The notes: generated from the letters alone by a model not told the origin. A stretch of 64,000 nt of DNA from JTS-AC122 sp050246015 (GCA_050246015.1 JBFWWU010000002.1:124001-188000), one strand, 5' to 3'; numbered from the stretch's first letter, positions 9,265 to 17,931 are shown. Made by a program: numbers and translations.

Positions 9265-9492
9265 ATGAACAAAGAGCAAATCAAGGGGAAAGCAAACCAG
9301 GCCAAGGGCACCATCAAGGACCGCTACGGCCGGATCATGGACGACAAGGGCGCCCGCGCCAGCGGTGCCGTCGATACGCTCAAAGGCAAGGCTCAGGAGG
9401 CCTATGGCGACGCGAAAGAAGCCGTCCACGATGCCCGCCGCGAAGCGGAAAAGCAGCGCAAGCACGATCGCGACGGCGGCTGCTGCGGCTGA
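9265..9492 (+). CDS. CsbD-like stress protein
   Basis: A 75-residue, highly charged, low-hydrophobicity protein of the CsbD family (general stress proteins in Bacillus and many bacteria; biochemical role unknown). Family features visible are MNKEQIKGKANQAKGTIKD at the N-terminus and the repeated GKAQEAYGDAKEAV helix. A Cys-Cys-Gly tail ends the protein. The start at 9265 is fixed by the strong AAAGGAG (9252-9258) 6 nt upstream; the in-frame ATG at 9184 lacks family similarity. A GC-rich hairpin follows at 9514-9534. Confidence 0.88.
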   Translation: MNKEQIKGKANQAKGTIKDRYGRIMDDKGARASGAVDTLKGKAQEAYGDAKEAVHDARREAEKQRKHDRDGGCCG

Positions 9493-9513
9493 CCCGGCCC
9501 GAACCCCTTCCAG

Positions 9514-9534
9514 CGCGGCGCCCCAGGCGCCGCG
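9514..9534 (+). terminator. Hairpin after the CsbD-like gene
   Basis: Perfect 9-bp stem (CGCGGCGCC and GGCGCCGCG) with a 3-nt loop, 22 nt past the stop codon. There is no T-run, so it may only stabilise or pause. Confidence 0.4.
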
Positions 9535-9615
9535 TCGCTGCGCGCTCGCGGATGGCCGCAACTCACCCGCCGGGACCCCGGGTCTCCCAGCCGGACCTAT
9601 CTACCAACAATCCGC

Positions 9616-10047
9616 ATGGTCCGCACACTCGTCATCGAAACCCTCGGTACCGGTCTGCACGTCATCACGCCGTCGATTGTCGGCGTGGTCGTTGAAGCCG
9701 CTCGCGCCGGCGAACTCGCGAAGCCTGACGATTCGGGCCTCTGCACTGTTTTCATCCGCCACACGTCCGCGAGTCTGTTGATTCAGGAGAACGCCGATCC
9801 GTCGGCGAAGCGCGACCTCGAAGCATGGCTGAACCGGCTCGTGCCCGAGCACGACCCGCTGTACACGCACAACGACGAGGGCCCGGACGACATGCCCGCA
9901 CACGTCAAAGCCGCACTCACGGCGACAACCCTGAGCATCCCCATCCAGCACGGCCGGCTCACGCTGGGACGCTGGCAGGGAATCTATCTGTGGGAACACC
10001 GCCGCGCGAGGCACCAGCGGGAAGTGGTGGTGTGGGTGGGGAAGTAA
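9616..10047 (+). CDS. YjbQ family protein (UPF0047)
   Basis: A 143-residue single-domain protein of the YjbQ/UPF0047 family; some members show weak thiamine-phosphate synthase activity, but the physiological role is not established. Recognisable features are TVFIRHTSASLLIQENADPS, the acidic and histidine cluster YTHNDEGPDDMPAHVK, and the C-terminal RLTLGRWQGIYLWEHR. The His and Asp residues in these motifs form the proposed metal or ligand site. The length and motif order are as expected for the family. The gene converges with the acyl-CoA mutase gene. Confidence 0.9.
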   Translation: MVRTLVIETLGTGLHVITPSIVGVVVEAARAGELAKPDDSGLCTVFIRHTSASLLIQENADPSAKRDLEAWLNRLVPEHDPLYTHNDEGPDDMPAHVKAALTATTLSIPIQHGRLTLGRWQGIYLWEHRRARHQREVVVWVGK

Positions 10048-10189
10048 GAATCCGTCACACGAAGGACATATGTCGCGCTGCGAAGCGGGAAGACATAAAG
10101 GCGATGCCCTTCCTCCGCTCGTGATCTCCCGATGAGTCAACCGGGCAAGCAAACGCACCGCGCCGACCGTTCGCCCCAACGGGCGATAC

Positions 10190-12121
10190 TCACCACTCCG
10201 GCCCGCCGCCATACCGCCCGTACACATCCGCCATCGCCTGCACCATCTCCCCCAGCGTGCAGTTCGCCAGCGCCCCATCCACCAGCGCCGGCATCACGTT
10301 GTGAGGATTCAAGCCCTTCTTCGCGGCTTCCGGATCGCCGTTTCGGCACGCCGTGCGGATGCGCTCCAGCGCCTTCTTCACCCCCGCGGCGTCTCGCTTC
10401 TGCTTGAACTTCGCCAGCCGATCACACTGTTCCGTCTCCACCTGATGCGAGATCTGGAGAATGTCGATCGGCCGATCCTCGGACCCCTCCGTAAACGCAT
10501 TCACCCCCACGATGATCCGGTCGTGCGCCTCGCACTCCTCGCTGAATCGGTAACTCGCCTCGGCGATCTGCCGCCGGAAATACCCCCTGTTGATCCCCGC
10601 GATCACGGACTGCCCGAACGTGCGGCGGGGCTGGTAGGCAGGATGGTCGGTGAGGGAAGTAGGGTCAAGGGACGGAGCCACGGAGCCACGAAGGGAAGAA
10701 GAAGCCGACGCATTTCCCTGCGCGGCTTCGTGACTCCGTCCCTTCCTGCCCTTCCAATCCGCGTACTCGCCCATCAGGTCAATCTCGTGAATGATGTCCA
10801 GCGCGCCCTGCTCGATCGTGTCGGTCAGTTGTTCGACGAACCACGACCCGCCGAGCGGGTCCACCGTGCGCGTCACGCCCGTCTCGTACGCCAGGATCTG
10901 CTGCGTGCGCAGCGCGACCGTCACCGCCTGCTCGGTCGGCAATCCCAGCGTTTCATCCATCGAGTCGGTGTGCAATGACTGGCACCCGCCGAGCACGCCC
11001 GCCATCGCCTGGTACGCGACGCGCACGATGTTGTTCAGCGGCTGCTGCTCCGTCAGCGAGCACCCCGCCGTCTGCACGTGCGTCTTCATGAACCACGATC
11101 GCTCGTTCTTCGCGCCGTACCGGTGCCTCATCATCCGCGCCCAGATCCGCCGCGCCGCCCGCAACTTGCAGATCTCCTCGAAGAACTCGTTGTGCGAGTT
11201 GAAGAAGAACGAGAGGCGCGGCGCGAACTCGTCAATGTTCATGCCGCGTTCGAGGCACGCCTCGACATACTCCATCCCGTCGCGGAGCGTGAACGCCAGT
11301 TCCTGGATCGCCGTCGATCCCGCCTCGCGGATGTGGTACCCCGAAATGGAAACACTGTTCCACTTGGGAACCATCTTGCTCTGGAACTCGATCGTGTCAA
11401 CGACGAGCTTGGTGCTCGCTTCCGGCGGGTAGATGAACTCGTTCTGCGAGTGGAACTCCTTCAGGATGTCGTTCTGCAGCGTGCCGCCGAGTGAGTCCCA
11501 CGAGATCCCGCGCTGCTTCGCCATCGCCAGGTACATCGCCCAGATCACGCACGCCGGCCCGTTGATCGTCTGCGACACCGTCACCCGGTCCACCGGGATG
11601 TCGGCGTACAACCGGTGCATGTCCTCGATCGTGTCGATCGCCACCCCGCAGCGCCCCACCTCGCCGACCGAAAGTTCGTCGTCCGAATCCCGCCCCATCA
11701 GCGTCGGCAGATCAAACGCCGTGGACAACCCCGTATTCGTCCGGGCCGCCCCACCCACCGCCTTGGCGTTCTCCAGCAAATACTTGAACCGCCGGTTCGT
11801 GTCGTCCGCCGAGCCAAACCCCGCGAACTGACGCATCGTCCACAGCCGCGTGCGGTACCCCTCCGGGAACAGCCCCCGCGTGTACGGAAACTGCCCCGGC
11901 GCATTCACGTCGCGGTCGTAGTAGCGAAGCGACGCCGGCAACCCCGGACCGCTGATGCTCGATCCATCCGGCCCGTACACCGGATCAAGCACCACGCCGG
12001 ATATCGTCACCGCGTGCGGATCGACCGCCGCGGCGCCCCCTCGTATCGCTCCCCCTCCGGCCGCGCTCACCGCCCTCGCGGGGGAACTCGTGGCAGACGA
12101 CGGTGTGCGCCCGGTGCTCAT
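10190..12121 (-). CDS. Acyl-CoA mutase large subunit (methylmalonyl/isobutyryl-CoA mutase type)
   Basis: Adenosylcobalamin-dependent carbon-skeleton mutase. The 643 residues contain the TIM-barrel domain (MRQFAGFGSADDTNRRFKYL, GRDSDDELSVGEVGR, TINGPACVIWAMYLA, SGYHIREAGSTAIQELAFTL) but end at ADVYGRY, so the separate cobalamin-binding domain must be supplied by another subunit encoded elsewhere. Gln226 sits where methylmalonyl-CoA mutase has an Arg that holds the substrate carboxylate, resembling isobutyryl-CoA-type enzymes; this comes from memory of those families. Residues about 440-490 are a Gly/Ser/Ala-rich insertion absent from relatives, encoded by a palindromic short repeat (10660-10746). 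The start at 12121 is chosen because homology begins downstream and the upstream extension is non-homologous Arg/Gly-rich sequence. Confidence 0.88.
   Translation of the reverse strand: MSTGRTPSSATSSPARAVSAAGGGAIRGGAAAVDPHAVTISGVVLDPVYGPDGSSISGPGLPASLRYYDRDVNAPGQFPYTRGLFPEGYRTRLWTMRQFAGFGSADDTNRRFKYLLENAKAVGGAARTNTGLSTAFDLPTLMGRDSDDELSVGEVGRCGVAIDTIEDMHRLYADIPVDRVTVSQTINGPACVIWAMYLAMAKQRGISWDSLGGTLQNDILKEFHSQNEFIYPPEASTKLVVDTIEFQSKMVPKWNSVSISGYHIREAGSTAIQELAFTLRDGMEYVEACLERGMNIDEFAPRLSFFFNSHNEFFEEICKLRAARRIWARMMRHRYGAKNERSWFMKTHVQTAGCSLTEQQPLNNIVRVAYQAMAGVLGGCQSLHTDSMDETLGLPTEQAVTVALRTQQILAYETGVTRTVDPLGGSWFVEQLTDTIEQGALDIIHEIDLMGEYADWKGRKGRSHEAAQGNASASSSLRGSVAPSLDPTSLTDHPAYQPRRTFGQSVIAGINRGYFRRQIAEASYRFSEECEAHDRIIVGVNAFTEGSEDRPIDILQISHQVETEQCDRLAKFKQKRDAAGVKKALERIRTACRNGDPEAAKKGLNPHNVMPALVDGALANCTLGEMVQAMADVYGRYGGGPEW
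10660..10746. repeat. Palindromic short-unit repeat inside the acyl-CoA mutase gene
   Basis: On the plus strand, 8-bp units of the type GGGACGGA / GCCACGGA / GCCACGAA run from about 10668 to 10692. Roughly 30 nt later comes an inverted copy (GGCTTCGTGACTCCGTCCCT at 10724-10743). The segment is read in frame in the mutase and encodes a low-complexity stretch at about residues 459-488. Similar 8-bp units occur at 36071-36110. Confidence 0.7.
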
Positions 12122-12186
12122 ACATAACCTTTCAGAATCCGAACCATCTCGCCCTTCTCTTCCGACACCGAGTATAGAACACTTCC

Positions 12187-12618
12187 TCAGTTTCGCAGGA
12201 TCAGCCACGCCCCGATCGCCAGCGCCAGCACCCCTCCCCCGATCACGCCCAGCACCAGCGCCGTGCCGAGTCGGCGTTCCATCCACGTCATCGAGTCACG
12301 CGCCGTGGTTCCCGGAATGGCATTCAGCGTTCCGCACGCCCCGCACACCGGCGACGCCGTTCCACGCAGGTTGGCGCCGCACCCGGTGCAGACCAGGTCG
12401 TGCTCGCGCAGGTAACCCACGACCCGCACACGCTGCACCCAGTCGTCGAAGTCATCGAGCCCCATGATCGACGGGCGCTGCCCGCACTCCGGGCATTTCA
12501 GGTCGTCCAGCCCGCGCAGGTTGTACCCGCACACGCTGCACGGCGCGTCGTGGGCGGCGAGGAACCCCACGATCCGCTCTCGCATCGCCGCGCTTGGCTC
12601 ATACCCCTGATCAGGCAT
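12187..12618 (-). CDS. Double zinc-ribbon membrane protein
   Basis: A 143-residue protein with two zinc ribbons in tandem, CSVCGYNLRGL...CPEC and CTGCGANLRGT...CGAC, followed by a C-terminal membrane helix (LVLGVIGGGVLALAIGAWLI). The CGYNLRG signature is very common in planctomycete proteins; function is unknown. The ATG at 12618 is preferred to the in-frame start at 12717, because the upstream part is Ser/Arg-rich and lies inside the preceding gene. With this start it overlaps the stop of the YkgJ-type gene by 8 nt, suggesting an operon. It ends 66 nt before the mutase start on the same strand. Confidence 0.65.
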   Translation of the reverse strand: MPDQGYEPSAAMRERIVGFLAAHDAPCSVCGYNLRGLDDLKCPECGQRPSIMGLDDFDDWVQRVRVVGYLREHDLVCTGCGANLRGTASPVCGACGTLNAIPGTTARDSMTWMERRLGTALVLGVIGGGVLALAIGAWLILRN

Positions 12619-13186
12619 CGCCGCCTCCGCCGCGCCGATCGCCGGGCTCCCCCTCGACCGCGAAGTACCCGAGCATCTCGCGCCATTCGCCGTAGCGGTA
12701 CTCGATCTGGTGCTCATCGTGCAGTGCGCGGAGCTCGCTCAGCATGCGCTCGCTCAGGTCCTGCTGCCACTGCTGCGCCGAGCGATCGCAGAAGTACACC
12801 CGGCATCCAAGCGGCTTCACCGTGTGGATGCCGCACAGGTTCCCGCGCTGGAACGGACATCCGCCCCGGGCGCGAGCCGTGTCAATCTGTTCCAGAGACA
12901 CCACCGCGGCGCATGCATCACGGGCGCGCCCGTCCTCCGCGCCAAGTCCGGCTGCCTCCGCCCGCACGATGGCGTACGCCGTTTCAACTCCCGTGACGTA
13001 CAGCCGGTGCCCCGTCCGCTCGAAGTTGCAGCACCGCCCGGACGCCCAGCACGCCGGGCCGCGCCGCGCGATCTCCGACGCCGTCTTGGCGTACACCGCG
13101 TCCAGCGCCTCCGCGACAACCAACCGACTGCTCGCGTCAAGCCAATGGTGTGCCAGCCAGCAGGATTCCGCTTCGGCGCCGCTCAC
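12611..13186 (-). CDS. YkgJ-type zinc/iron-binding cysteine-cluster protein
   Basis: A 191-residue soluble protein with the Cys cluster of the YkgJ/CxxxCxxCC family: CWASGRCCNF near residue 46, CPFQRGNLCGIHTVKPLGC and YFC. The cluster is thought to chelate Zn or Fe; no activity is established. The start codon is GTG (13184-13186). It is the first gene of a three-gene minus-strand set with the double zinc-ribbon protein and the acyl-CoA mutase, and is divergent from yidC. Confidence 0.8.
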   Translation of the reverse strand: MSGAEAESCWLAHHWLDASSRLVVAEALDAVYAKTASEIARRGPACWASGRCCNFERTGHRLYVTGVETAYAIVRAEAAGLGAEDGRARDACAAVVSLEQIDTARARGGCPFQRGNLCGIHTVKPLGCRVYFCDRSAQQWQQDLSERMLSELRALHDEHQIEYRYGEWREMLGYFAVEGEPGDRRGGGGDA

Positions 13187-13396
13187 GCTTCATTGTATTC
13201 GCCATCCGTTCGATCCCTCCGTGGGGAATCCCTCCGTCTCCTGTCGTATCATCGTGCCCGTTTTTCGCGCCGCCAGATTCGGGAGCGACCGTTCCGTTCG
13301 CGCCAACCTCGCGAAACCACCTCGCGCACCCCAATCGCGCACCACCCTATCCCAACAACGTGCCATTCGGCATCAACCCCGTCTCGCTCGCTCATC

Positions 13397-15730
13397 ATGC
13401 CCCAACCTCCCAACAAAGTCCTGCGGATCATCGTCCCCATTCTGTTCATCATCGGCGGCGTCCTCGTCGCCTGGGCCGTCTACGTCAACTCGACCAAGCA
13501 GCAACAGCCCGGCCCCGCCTCCACGAATAAGCCCGCCGAGCATTCCAGCGCAACCAACACCCCAGGCGCCGTCGAAACACCAGCGAACACGCCCGGCCTG
13601 TCAACCGCTCCGCAGCCAAGCCCCGACGCGCCCATCAGGTCCACCGATCACCCCGGCGATCCCGCCGCAAAGCCGCCCACGCCCGTCTCGCCGGCAGACA
13701 CCCCCCCCGCCCCCCCCACCGCTCGAACATTCACCGCCCAGTTCCACCCCGGCACCCCCTCGCTCGCGCCAATCGGCAACCTCGCGGCCCCCTTCCGCAT
13801 GCAGGTCCGATTCTCCCCCTTCGGCGCCGGGATCGAGTCGATCGACCTCACCGACATCTACCAGACTATCTCTCAACACGACCCCGAACGCCTCCAATCG
13901 TTTATCCCGCTCCCCGCCTCGCCTCGGTCCGGCATCGCTCCCTTCGCCGTCGACGGCGTCGAAATCGACGGCGAGTTCGTCCCCCTCTTCGGAAAGCCCG
14001 ATCAGGATGGCTCCTTCTGGACGCAGACCCGCGCCACCTCCGAACTCGCCGAGTTCCAGGCGAGCATTCTCGACTCCGCCGGAAAGCCCGCCGTTCTCAT
14101 CACCCGAATATTCCGCCTGCCGACCGACAGTTACGACATCATCCTCGAGCAGCGCGCCCAGAATCTCACCGACCGCCCTCTCGCGATCGTCTGGCGTCAG
14201 TGGGGCCCCTCCGATCTCCCCACCGGCCTCATGCGCTCACCCGCCGACTACCGCCGCCTCCGCTTCGGCTACCTCACCGACCCCGCCGCCGACCCCGGTC
14301 AGCAGATCGTCCGCGCCGATCAGTTCGTCGAGCAGCGCTCCCACTGGCTGGGAAGCCCCGCCGGACAGAACCCCCAGACCGGGCAGCGCTTCTGGAACGA
14401 CAAGACCGTCTGGCCCAACGACCTCTCCACCAAGCGGCGCCTCACCCCCGTCTGGGTCGCCATGACCAACCGGTACTTCGCCGTCGCGATGCATCCCCTG
14501 CTCGACCCCGGCGCCCAGCCCGGCACCAAGTACAACAAGGCCCTCTCCCTCGCGGCCCGTGTCGATCGCTTCGTCATGGATAGCCCCGCCCACGACGCCG
14601 AGACCATGGTGCTGTACCTCTACAGCGCCCCGCAACGAGTCGCCCCGGCCCAGGCAGGCAACTTCGACGCCGGCATCTTCGCCGGCCCCCTCTCCCCAGC
14701 CTTCATGAGCCCCAAGACCGAGCCGCGCGTCGCCCTGGTCGATATGAAGGAACTCGTCGTCTACACCATGGGCGGCATGTGCTGGTGGTGCACCTTCCAA
14801 TGGCTCACCCACCCCCTCTCCTGGTTCCTCCGCTTCCTCCACGACAACGTCGTCTTCGATTACGCCCTGGCCATCATGATCCTCGTCGTCTGCGTGCGCA
14901 CCCTCCTGCACCCCGTCACCAAGTGGTCGCAGATCAGCATGATGCGCTTCAGCAAGCAGATGTCCGCCCTCGGGCCCAAGCAGAAGAAAATCCAGGAAAA
15001 GTACAAGGACGACCCCGCCCGCATGCGCCAGGAACTCGCCCAACTCATGCGCGAGGAGAACATCAGTTACAAAGGAATGCTCGGCTGCCTCCCCGCCTTC
15101 CTCCAGTCCCCCATCTGGATCGCGCTCTACGCCATGCTCTACTTCATGTACGAACTCAGGCACGAACCCGCCTTCTTCGGCCTCTTCCAGTGGCTCAGCG
15201 CCAGCACCACCGGCCGCCGCTGGGCCTTCCTGGCCGACCTCTCCGAGCCCGACCATTTCATCTCCTTCGGCTCCGGCTTCCGAATCCCCATCATGGGGCT
15301 CGTCGACTCGGTCAACCTCCTCCCCATCCTCCTGGGCGTCGTCTTCTTCGTCCAGCAGAAATACATGCAGCCCCCGCCCACCACCCAACTCACCCCCGAG
15401 CAGGAGCAGCAGCAGAAAATCGTCAAGGTCATGATGGTCGTTCTCTTCCCCCTCATGATGTACAACACCCCCAGCGCCCTCGTGCTCTACTTCATCGTCA
15501 ACTCCACCCTCGGCACCCTTGAGTCGCGGTACATCCGCCGCCACGCCACCGAAAAAGACCTCCTCACCCCCAAGCCCACTGTCGTCGCGGCCGGCGTCGG
15601 TACCAGCATGTTCGACCGCAAGCAAGCCAAGCCCGCAAAGAAGCCGGGCTTCTTCGCCCGCGTCCAACAACTCGCCGAAGAGCGCGCCAAGCAGATCGAC
15701 GAAGCCAAACGCCGCCAGAAGAAGCGCTGA
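13397..15730 (+). CDS. yidC: Membrane protein insertase YidC
   Basis: Inserts and folds inner-membrane proteins, alone or with SecYEG. The 777 residues are longer than in E. coli (about 550) because of a Pro/Thr/Ala-rich linker (about 40-120) after the first membrane helix (RIIVPILFIIGGVLVAWAVY). A large periplasmic beta-sandwich domain follows (about 120-440). The conserved five-helix core contains the positively charged groove residue in LVVCVRTLLHP (Arg501), the cytoplasmic hairpin MRQELAQLMREENISYKGM, and TMs LPAFLQSPIWIALYAML and MVVLFPLMMYNTPSALVLYF. The C-terminus is Lys-rich, as in ribosome-contacting members. The start at ATG 13397 is chosen because upstream sequence is non-homologous; no clear Shine-Dalgarno sequence is present. 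The usual rnpA/rpmH neighbours are absent. Confidence 0.93.
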   Translation: MPQPPNKVLRIIVPILFIIGGVLVAWAVYVNSTKQQQPGPASTNKPAEHSSATNTPGAVETPANTPGLSTAPQPSPDAPIRSTDHPGDPAAKPPTPVSPADTPPAPPTARTFTAQFHPGTPSLAPIGNLAAPFRMQVRFSPFGAGIESIDLTDIYQTISQHDPERLQSFIPLPASPRSGIAPFAVDGVEIDGEFVPLFGKPDQDGSFWTQTRATSELAEFQASILDSAGKPAVLITRIFRLPTDSYDIILEQRAQNLTDRPLAIVWRQWGPSDLPTGLMRSPADYRRLRFGYLTDPAADPGQQIVRADQFVEQRSHWLGSPAGQNPQTGQRFWNDKTVWPNDLSTKRRLTPVWVAMTNRYFAVAMHPLLDPGAQPGTKYNKALSLAARVDRFVMDSPAHDAETMVLYLYSAPQRVAPAQAGNFDAGIFAGPLSPAFMSPKTEPRVALVDMKELVVYTMGGMCWWCTFQWLTHPLSWFLRFLHDNVVFDYALAIMILVVCVRTLLHPVTKWSQISMMRFSKQMSALGPKQKKIQEKYKDDPARMRQELAQLMREENISYKGMLGCLPAFLQSPIWIALYAMLYFMYELRHEPAFFGLFQWLSASTTGRRWAFLADLSEPDHFISFGSGFRIPIMGLVDSVNLLPILLGVVFFVQQKYMQPPPTTQLTPEQEQQQKIVKVMMVVLFPLMMYNTPSALVLYFIVNSTLGTLESRYIRRHATEKDLLTPKPTVVAAGVGTSMFDRKQAKPAKKPGFFARVQQLAEERAKQIDEAKRRQKKR

Positions 15731-15766
15731 CCCAGCCGCCGCCCGCCTTCACGCGCTCGCCGCATC

Positions 15767-17017
15767 TCACGCCTCATCCTGCGCCAGCATCAGCCCACGC
15801 GCCAGCGCCAGTTCCAGGTCCGCGCACACCACCCCAGGATGAAGCGACTCCCCCGCCCCACCCCGGCGCAGCCGTTCATACTGCGCCGGCGTCAACCCCG
15901 CCAGGATCAATCGTCTCTGTTCCAGCGCAAACCGCTTCAGCAGCGCCCCCAGTTCGTACCCCGCGTACCCGTCCAGTTCGCTCACCCCCGTCAGATCCAG
16001 TATCACCACCCGCGTGTGCGCCGCCAACCGATCCGACCACATCATCAGGTTCGGCAGCCGCTGCACCCGCCCGCGACGCTGCCGGTCGCTCCGGAGCCTC
16101 ATCACCAGCACCGACTCGGGAAGCCCCAGGTCCTCGTTCTCAAGTTCCGATGGATCAATCTCGGCAATCGGCCGCGACAGGTCCTGGTAAATAACCAGCA
16201 GAAGAAAGAACACCGGCGGGAACATCACCAGTCGCGGCATCCACGCATGGCCCAGCGTCCCCAGCGCCGCCCCAAGCACAAAGAGCACCAGGATCCCGCT
16301 CAGAAGCGCCAGCCGCCGCGCGCTCTCGTGCCGCCTCACCGACCGCATCAGCCTGGCGATCGCCCCGGCACTCCCCACTGGCCCGCGATCCGTCTCCGCC
16401 GATTCCCCCGCGTCCACGCCGGCTCGCTTCTCACCGAATAGCGCATGCGCCACCTCGATCCCCAGGTCCGTCACGATCCCGGTCATGTGCGTCGTGCGCA
16501 CCACACCCGACGAAATCCGCGTGATCGTCGCGTTCTGAAGACCCATCGCCGCCGACGCCACCCCCATCATCCACCACACCTCCGGCCCCGTGTTCAGCGT
16601 CGTCGCGTCGTGCATCTCGACCCCGATCGCGAACATCGCCAGGAGCGCCGCCTCCGCCGCGACCGGGAGAACGTAGATCGATTCCCAGGCCCGCCGACGC
16701 CCCAGTTCGCTCAGCACCCCGGATAGCACCGCGCCAAGAAAAAACGTCCCTAGCACAAACGCCGACAGCAGCGCCAGGTCCCAGTGGTGCACCGCGTGGC
16801 CGCCGCCAGGATCCACGCCCGCGGACCGCAACACCCCCGTCGCCGCGCCACGCCCGAGTTCCGACGCCGTGCCCGAAACATGCGACGCCGCGTGCGCGCA
16901 CGTCAGGATCGCCACGATGTTGGTATACCCCGCGACCCACGCCAGCGTGATCGCGAGCCGTGCCTGCTGAGTGAAAGAGTGCGCCTGCGCCGTGAGCATG
17001 AACCCGTCGCCAAGCAT
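15767..17017 (-). CDS. DUF1275 (YoaK-like) membrane protein with C-terminal STAS domain
   Basis: A 416-residue protein. The N-terminal 240 residues match the DUF1275/YoaK membrane family: about six helices, AWVAGYTNIVAILTC near the start, and the GLQNATITRISSGVVRTTHM segment typical of the family. Two more hydrophobic segments follow (LALLSGILVLFVLGAALGTL and MFPPVFFLLLVIYQDL). The C-terminal part (about 285-410) reads as a STAS domain: VVILDLTGVSELDGYAGYEL, then RRLILAGLTPAQYERL. The usual phosphorylatable Ser/Thr site reads DGYAG. DUF1275 function is unknown; SulP anion transporters carry a comparable C-terminal STAS. GGGGAT precedes the ATG. It is convergent with yidC. Confidence 0.75.
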   Translation of the reverse strand: MLGDGFMLTAQAHSFTQQARLAITLAWVAGYTNIVAILTCAHAASHVSGTASELGRGAATGVLRSAGVDPGGGHAVHHWDLALLSAFVLGTFFLGAVLSGVLSELGRRRAWESIYVLPVAAEAALLAMFAIGVEMHDATTLNTGPEVWWMMGVASAAMGLQNATITRISSGVVRTTHMTGIVTDLGIEVAHALFGEKRAGVDAGESAETDRGPVGSAGAIARLMRSVRRHESARRLALLSGILVLFVLGAALGTLGHAWMPRLVMFPPVFFLLLVIYQDLSRPIAEIDPSELENEDLGLPESVLVMRLRSDRQRRGRVQRLPNLMMWSDRLAAHTRVVILDLTGVSELDGYAGYELGALLKRFALEQRRLILAGLTPAQYERLRRGGAGESLHPGVVCADLELALARGLMLAQDEA

Positions 17018-17059
17018 ATCCCCGCCCCCGATCGCGCCGCTCGGCGGCTTCCGCCGTTT

Positions 17060-17869
17060 TCACTCCCCCATCGCTTCGTCCACGATCCACGGCAACGCCT
17101 CCCCCGCCCTCGCCCGGATCGAGCAATCGACCAGCCCCGAAATCGGCGTCTCGTCCCGGTTCACTTCCGCCGTGAACGCCCCGCTCGCCGACGCCAGCCG
17201 CATGAACCCCGCCGCCGGATACACCACCGCGCTCGTGCCGATCGACAGAAACACCTCGCACGACTGCGCCGCCCCCGCCGCCGCTTCCAGCGCCTCGGCC
17301 GGCAGCATCTCGCCGAACCACACCACGCCCGGACGAAGTATCCCCCGCTCCGTCCCCCCTATTCCCCCATCGACCTCTCCCGCCCTCGACCTATCCGCCC
17401 ACGGCGACCTCGGCGGATACTCCGCAAACGGCTCGGGCCCCGGCACGATCTCCCGCCCCGTCCGCGTGCACCGCCACGTCATGATCGTCCCGTGCAGTTC
17501 CACCACTCGCTCGCTCCCGGCCTTCTGGTGCAGCCCATCCACATTCTGCGTCGCCAGCAGAAACCCCCGCCCCCGTTCGCGAAGCCCCCGCTCCAGTTTC
17601 GCCAGCGCCACATGTCCCGGATTCGGCTCCGCCCCCAGGCACCCCTGCCGACGCCAGTCGTACCACCTCGTCACCGTCGCCGGGTCCGCCTCGAACGCCT
17701 CGGGCGTCGCCAGTTTCATCGGGTCAAAGTCCTTCCACAACCCCTCCATCGAGTCGCGGAACGTCGGTATGCCCGATTCGGCGCTCACCCCGGCGCCGGT
17801 CAGCACCATCACGCTCCGCGCCGCCCCAAGGGCGTGGATCAGCCCTGCTCGCCTGTTCTCCCGTTTCAT
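17060..17869 (-). CDS. NAD-dependent protein deacylase, sirtuin family, lacking zinc cysteines
   Basis: Removes acyl groups from lysines using NAD. The 269 residues show the NAD-binding motif GAGVSAESGIPTFR (25-38), TQNVDGLHQ (107-115), catalytic His126 in VELHG and VVWFGE. Tyr70 and Arg73 (YDWR) match the Y-x-x-R pair that favours succinyl/malonyl-lysine in CobB and SIRT5. The four zinc-binding Cys that normally follow the catalytic His are missing: only Cys134 remains in that region. The start is placed at 17869, since the longer frame to 17941 runs through the terminator hairpin of the upstream gene. It lies downstream of the giant surface-protein gene on the same strand. Confidence 0.85.
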   Translation of the reverse strand: MKRENRRAGLIHALGAARSVMVLTGAGVSAESGIPTFRDSMEGLWKDFDPMKLATPEAFEADPATVTRWYDWRRQGCLGAEPNPGHVALAKLERGLRERGRGFLLATQNVDGLHQKAGSERVVELHGTIMTWRCTRTGREIVPGPEPFAEYPPRSPWADRSRAGEVDGGIGGTERGILRPGVVWFGEMLPAEALEAAAGAAQSCEVFLSIGTSAVVYPAAGFMRLASASGAFTAEVNRDETPISGLVDCSIRARAGEALPWIVDEAMGE

Positions 17870-17900
17870 CGTCAGCCAAGGGTATCGTCGCGCCTCAATG

Positions 17901-17931
17901 AAAACGGCCCCCGCGTCCGTACGCGGGGGCC
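17901..17931 (-). terminator. Terminator of the giant surface-protein gene
   Basis: Perfect 11-bp stem (GGCCCCCGCGT at 17906-17916, ACGCGGGGGCC at 17921-17931). On the minus strand it is followed by G and four T, 31 nt past the stop of the 17962-25665 gene. Confidence 0.85.

Noticed and set aside
12122..12286. N-terminal extension of the acyl-CoA mutase
   Set aside because: Arg/Gly-rich, non-homologous and overlaps the double zinc-ribbon gene.
12710..13396. N-terminal extension of yidC by 229 codons
   Set aside because: Runs antisense through the YkgJ-type gene and has no homology; the first YidC helix begins at 13397.
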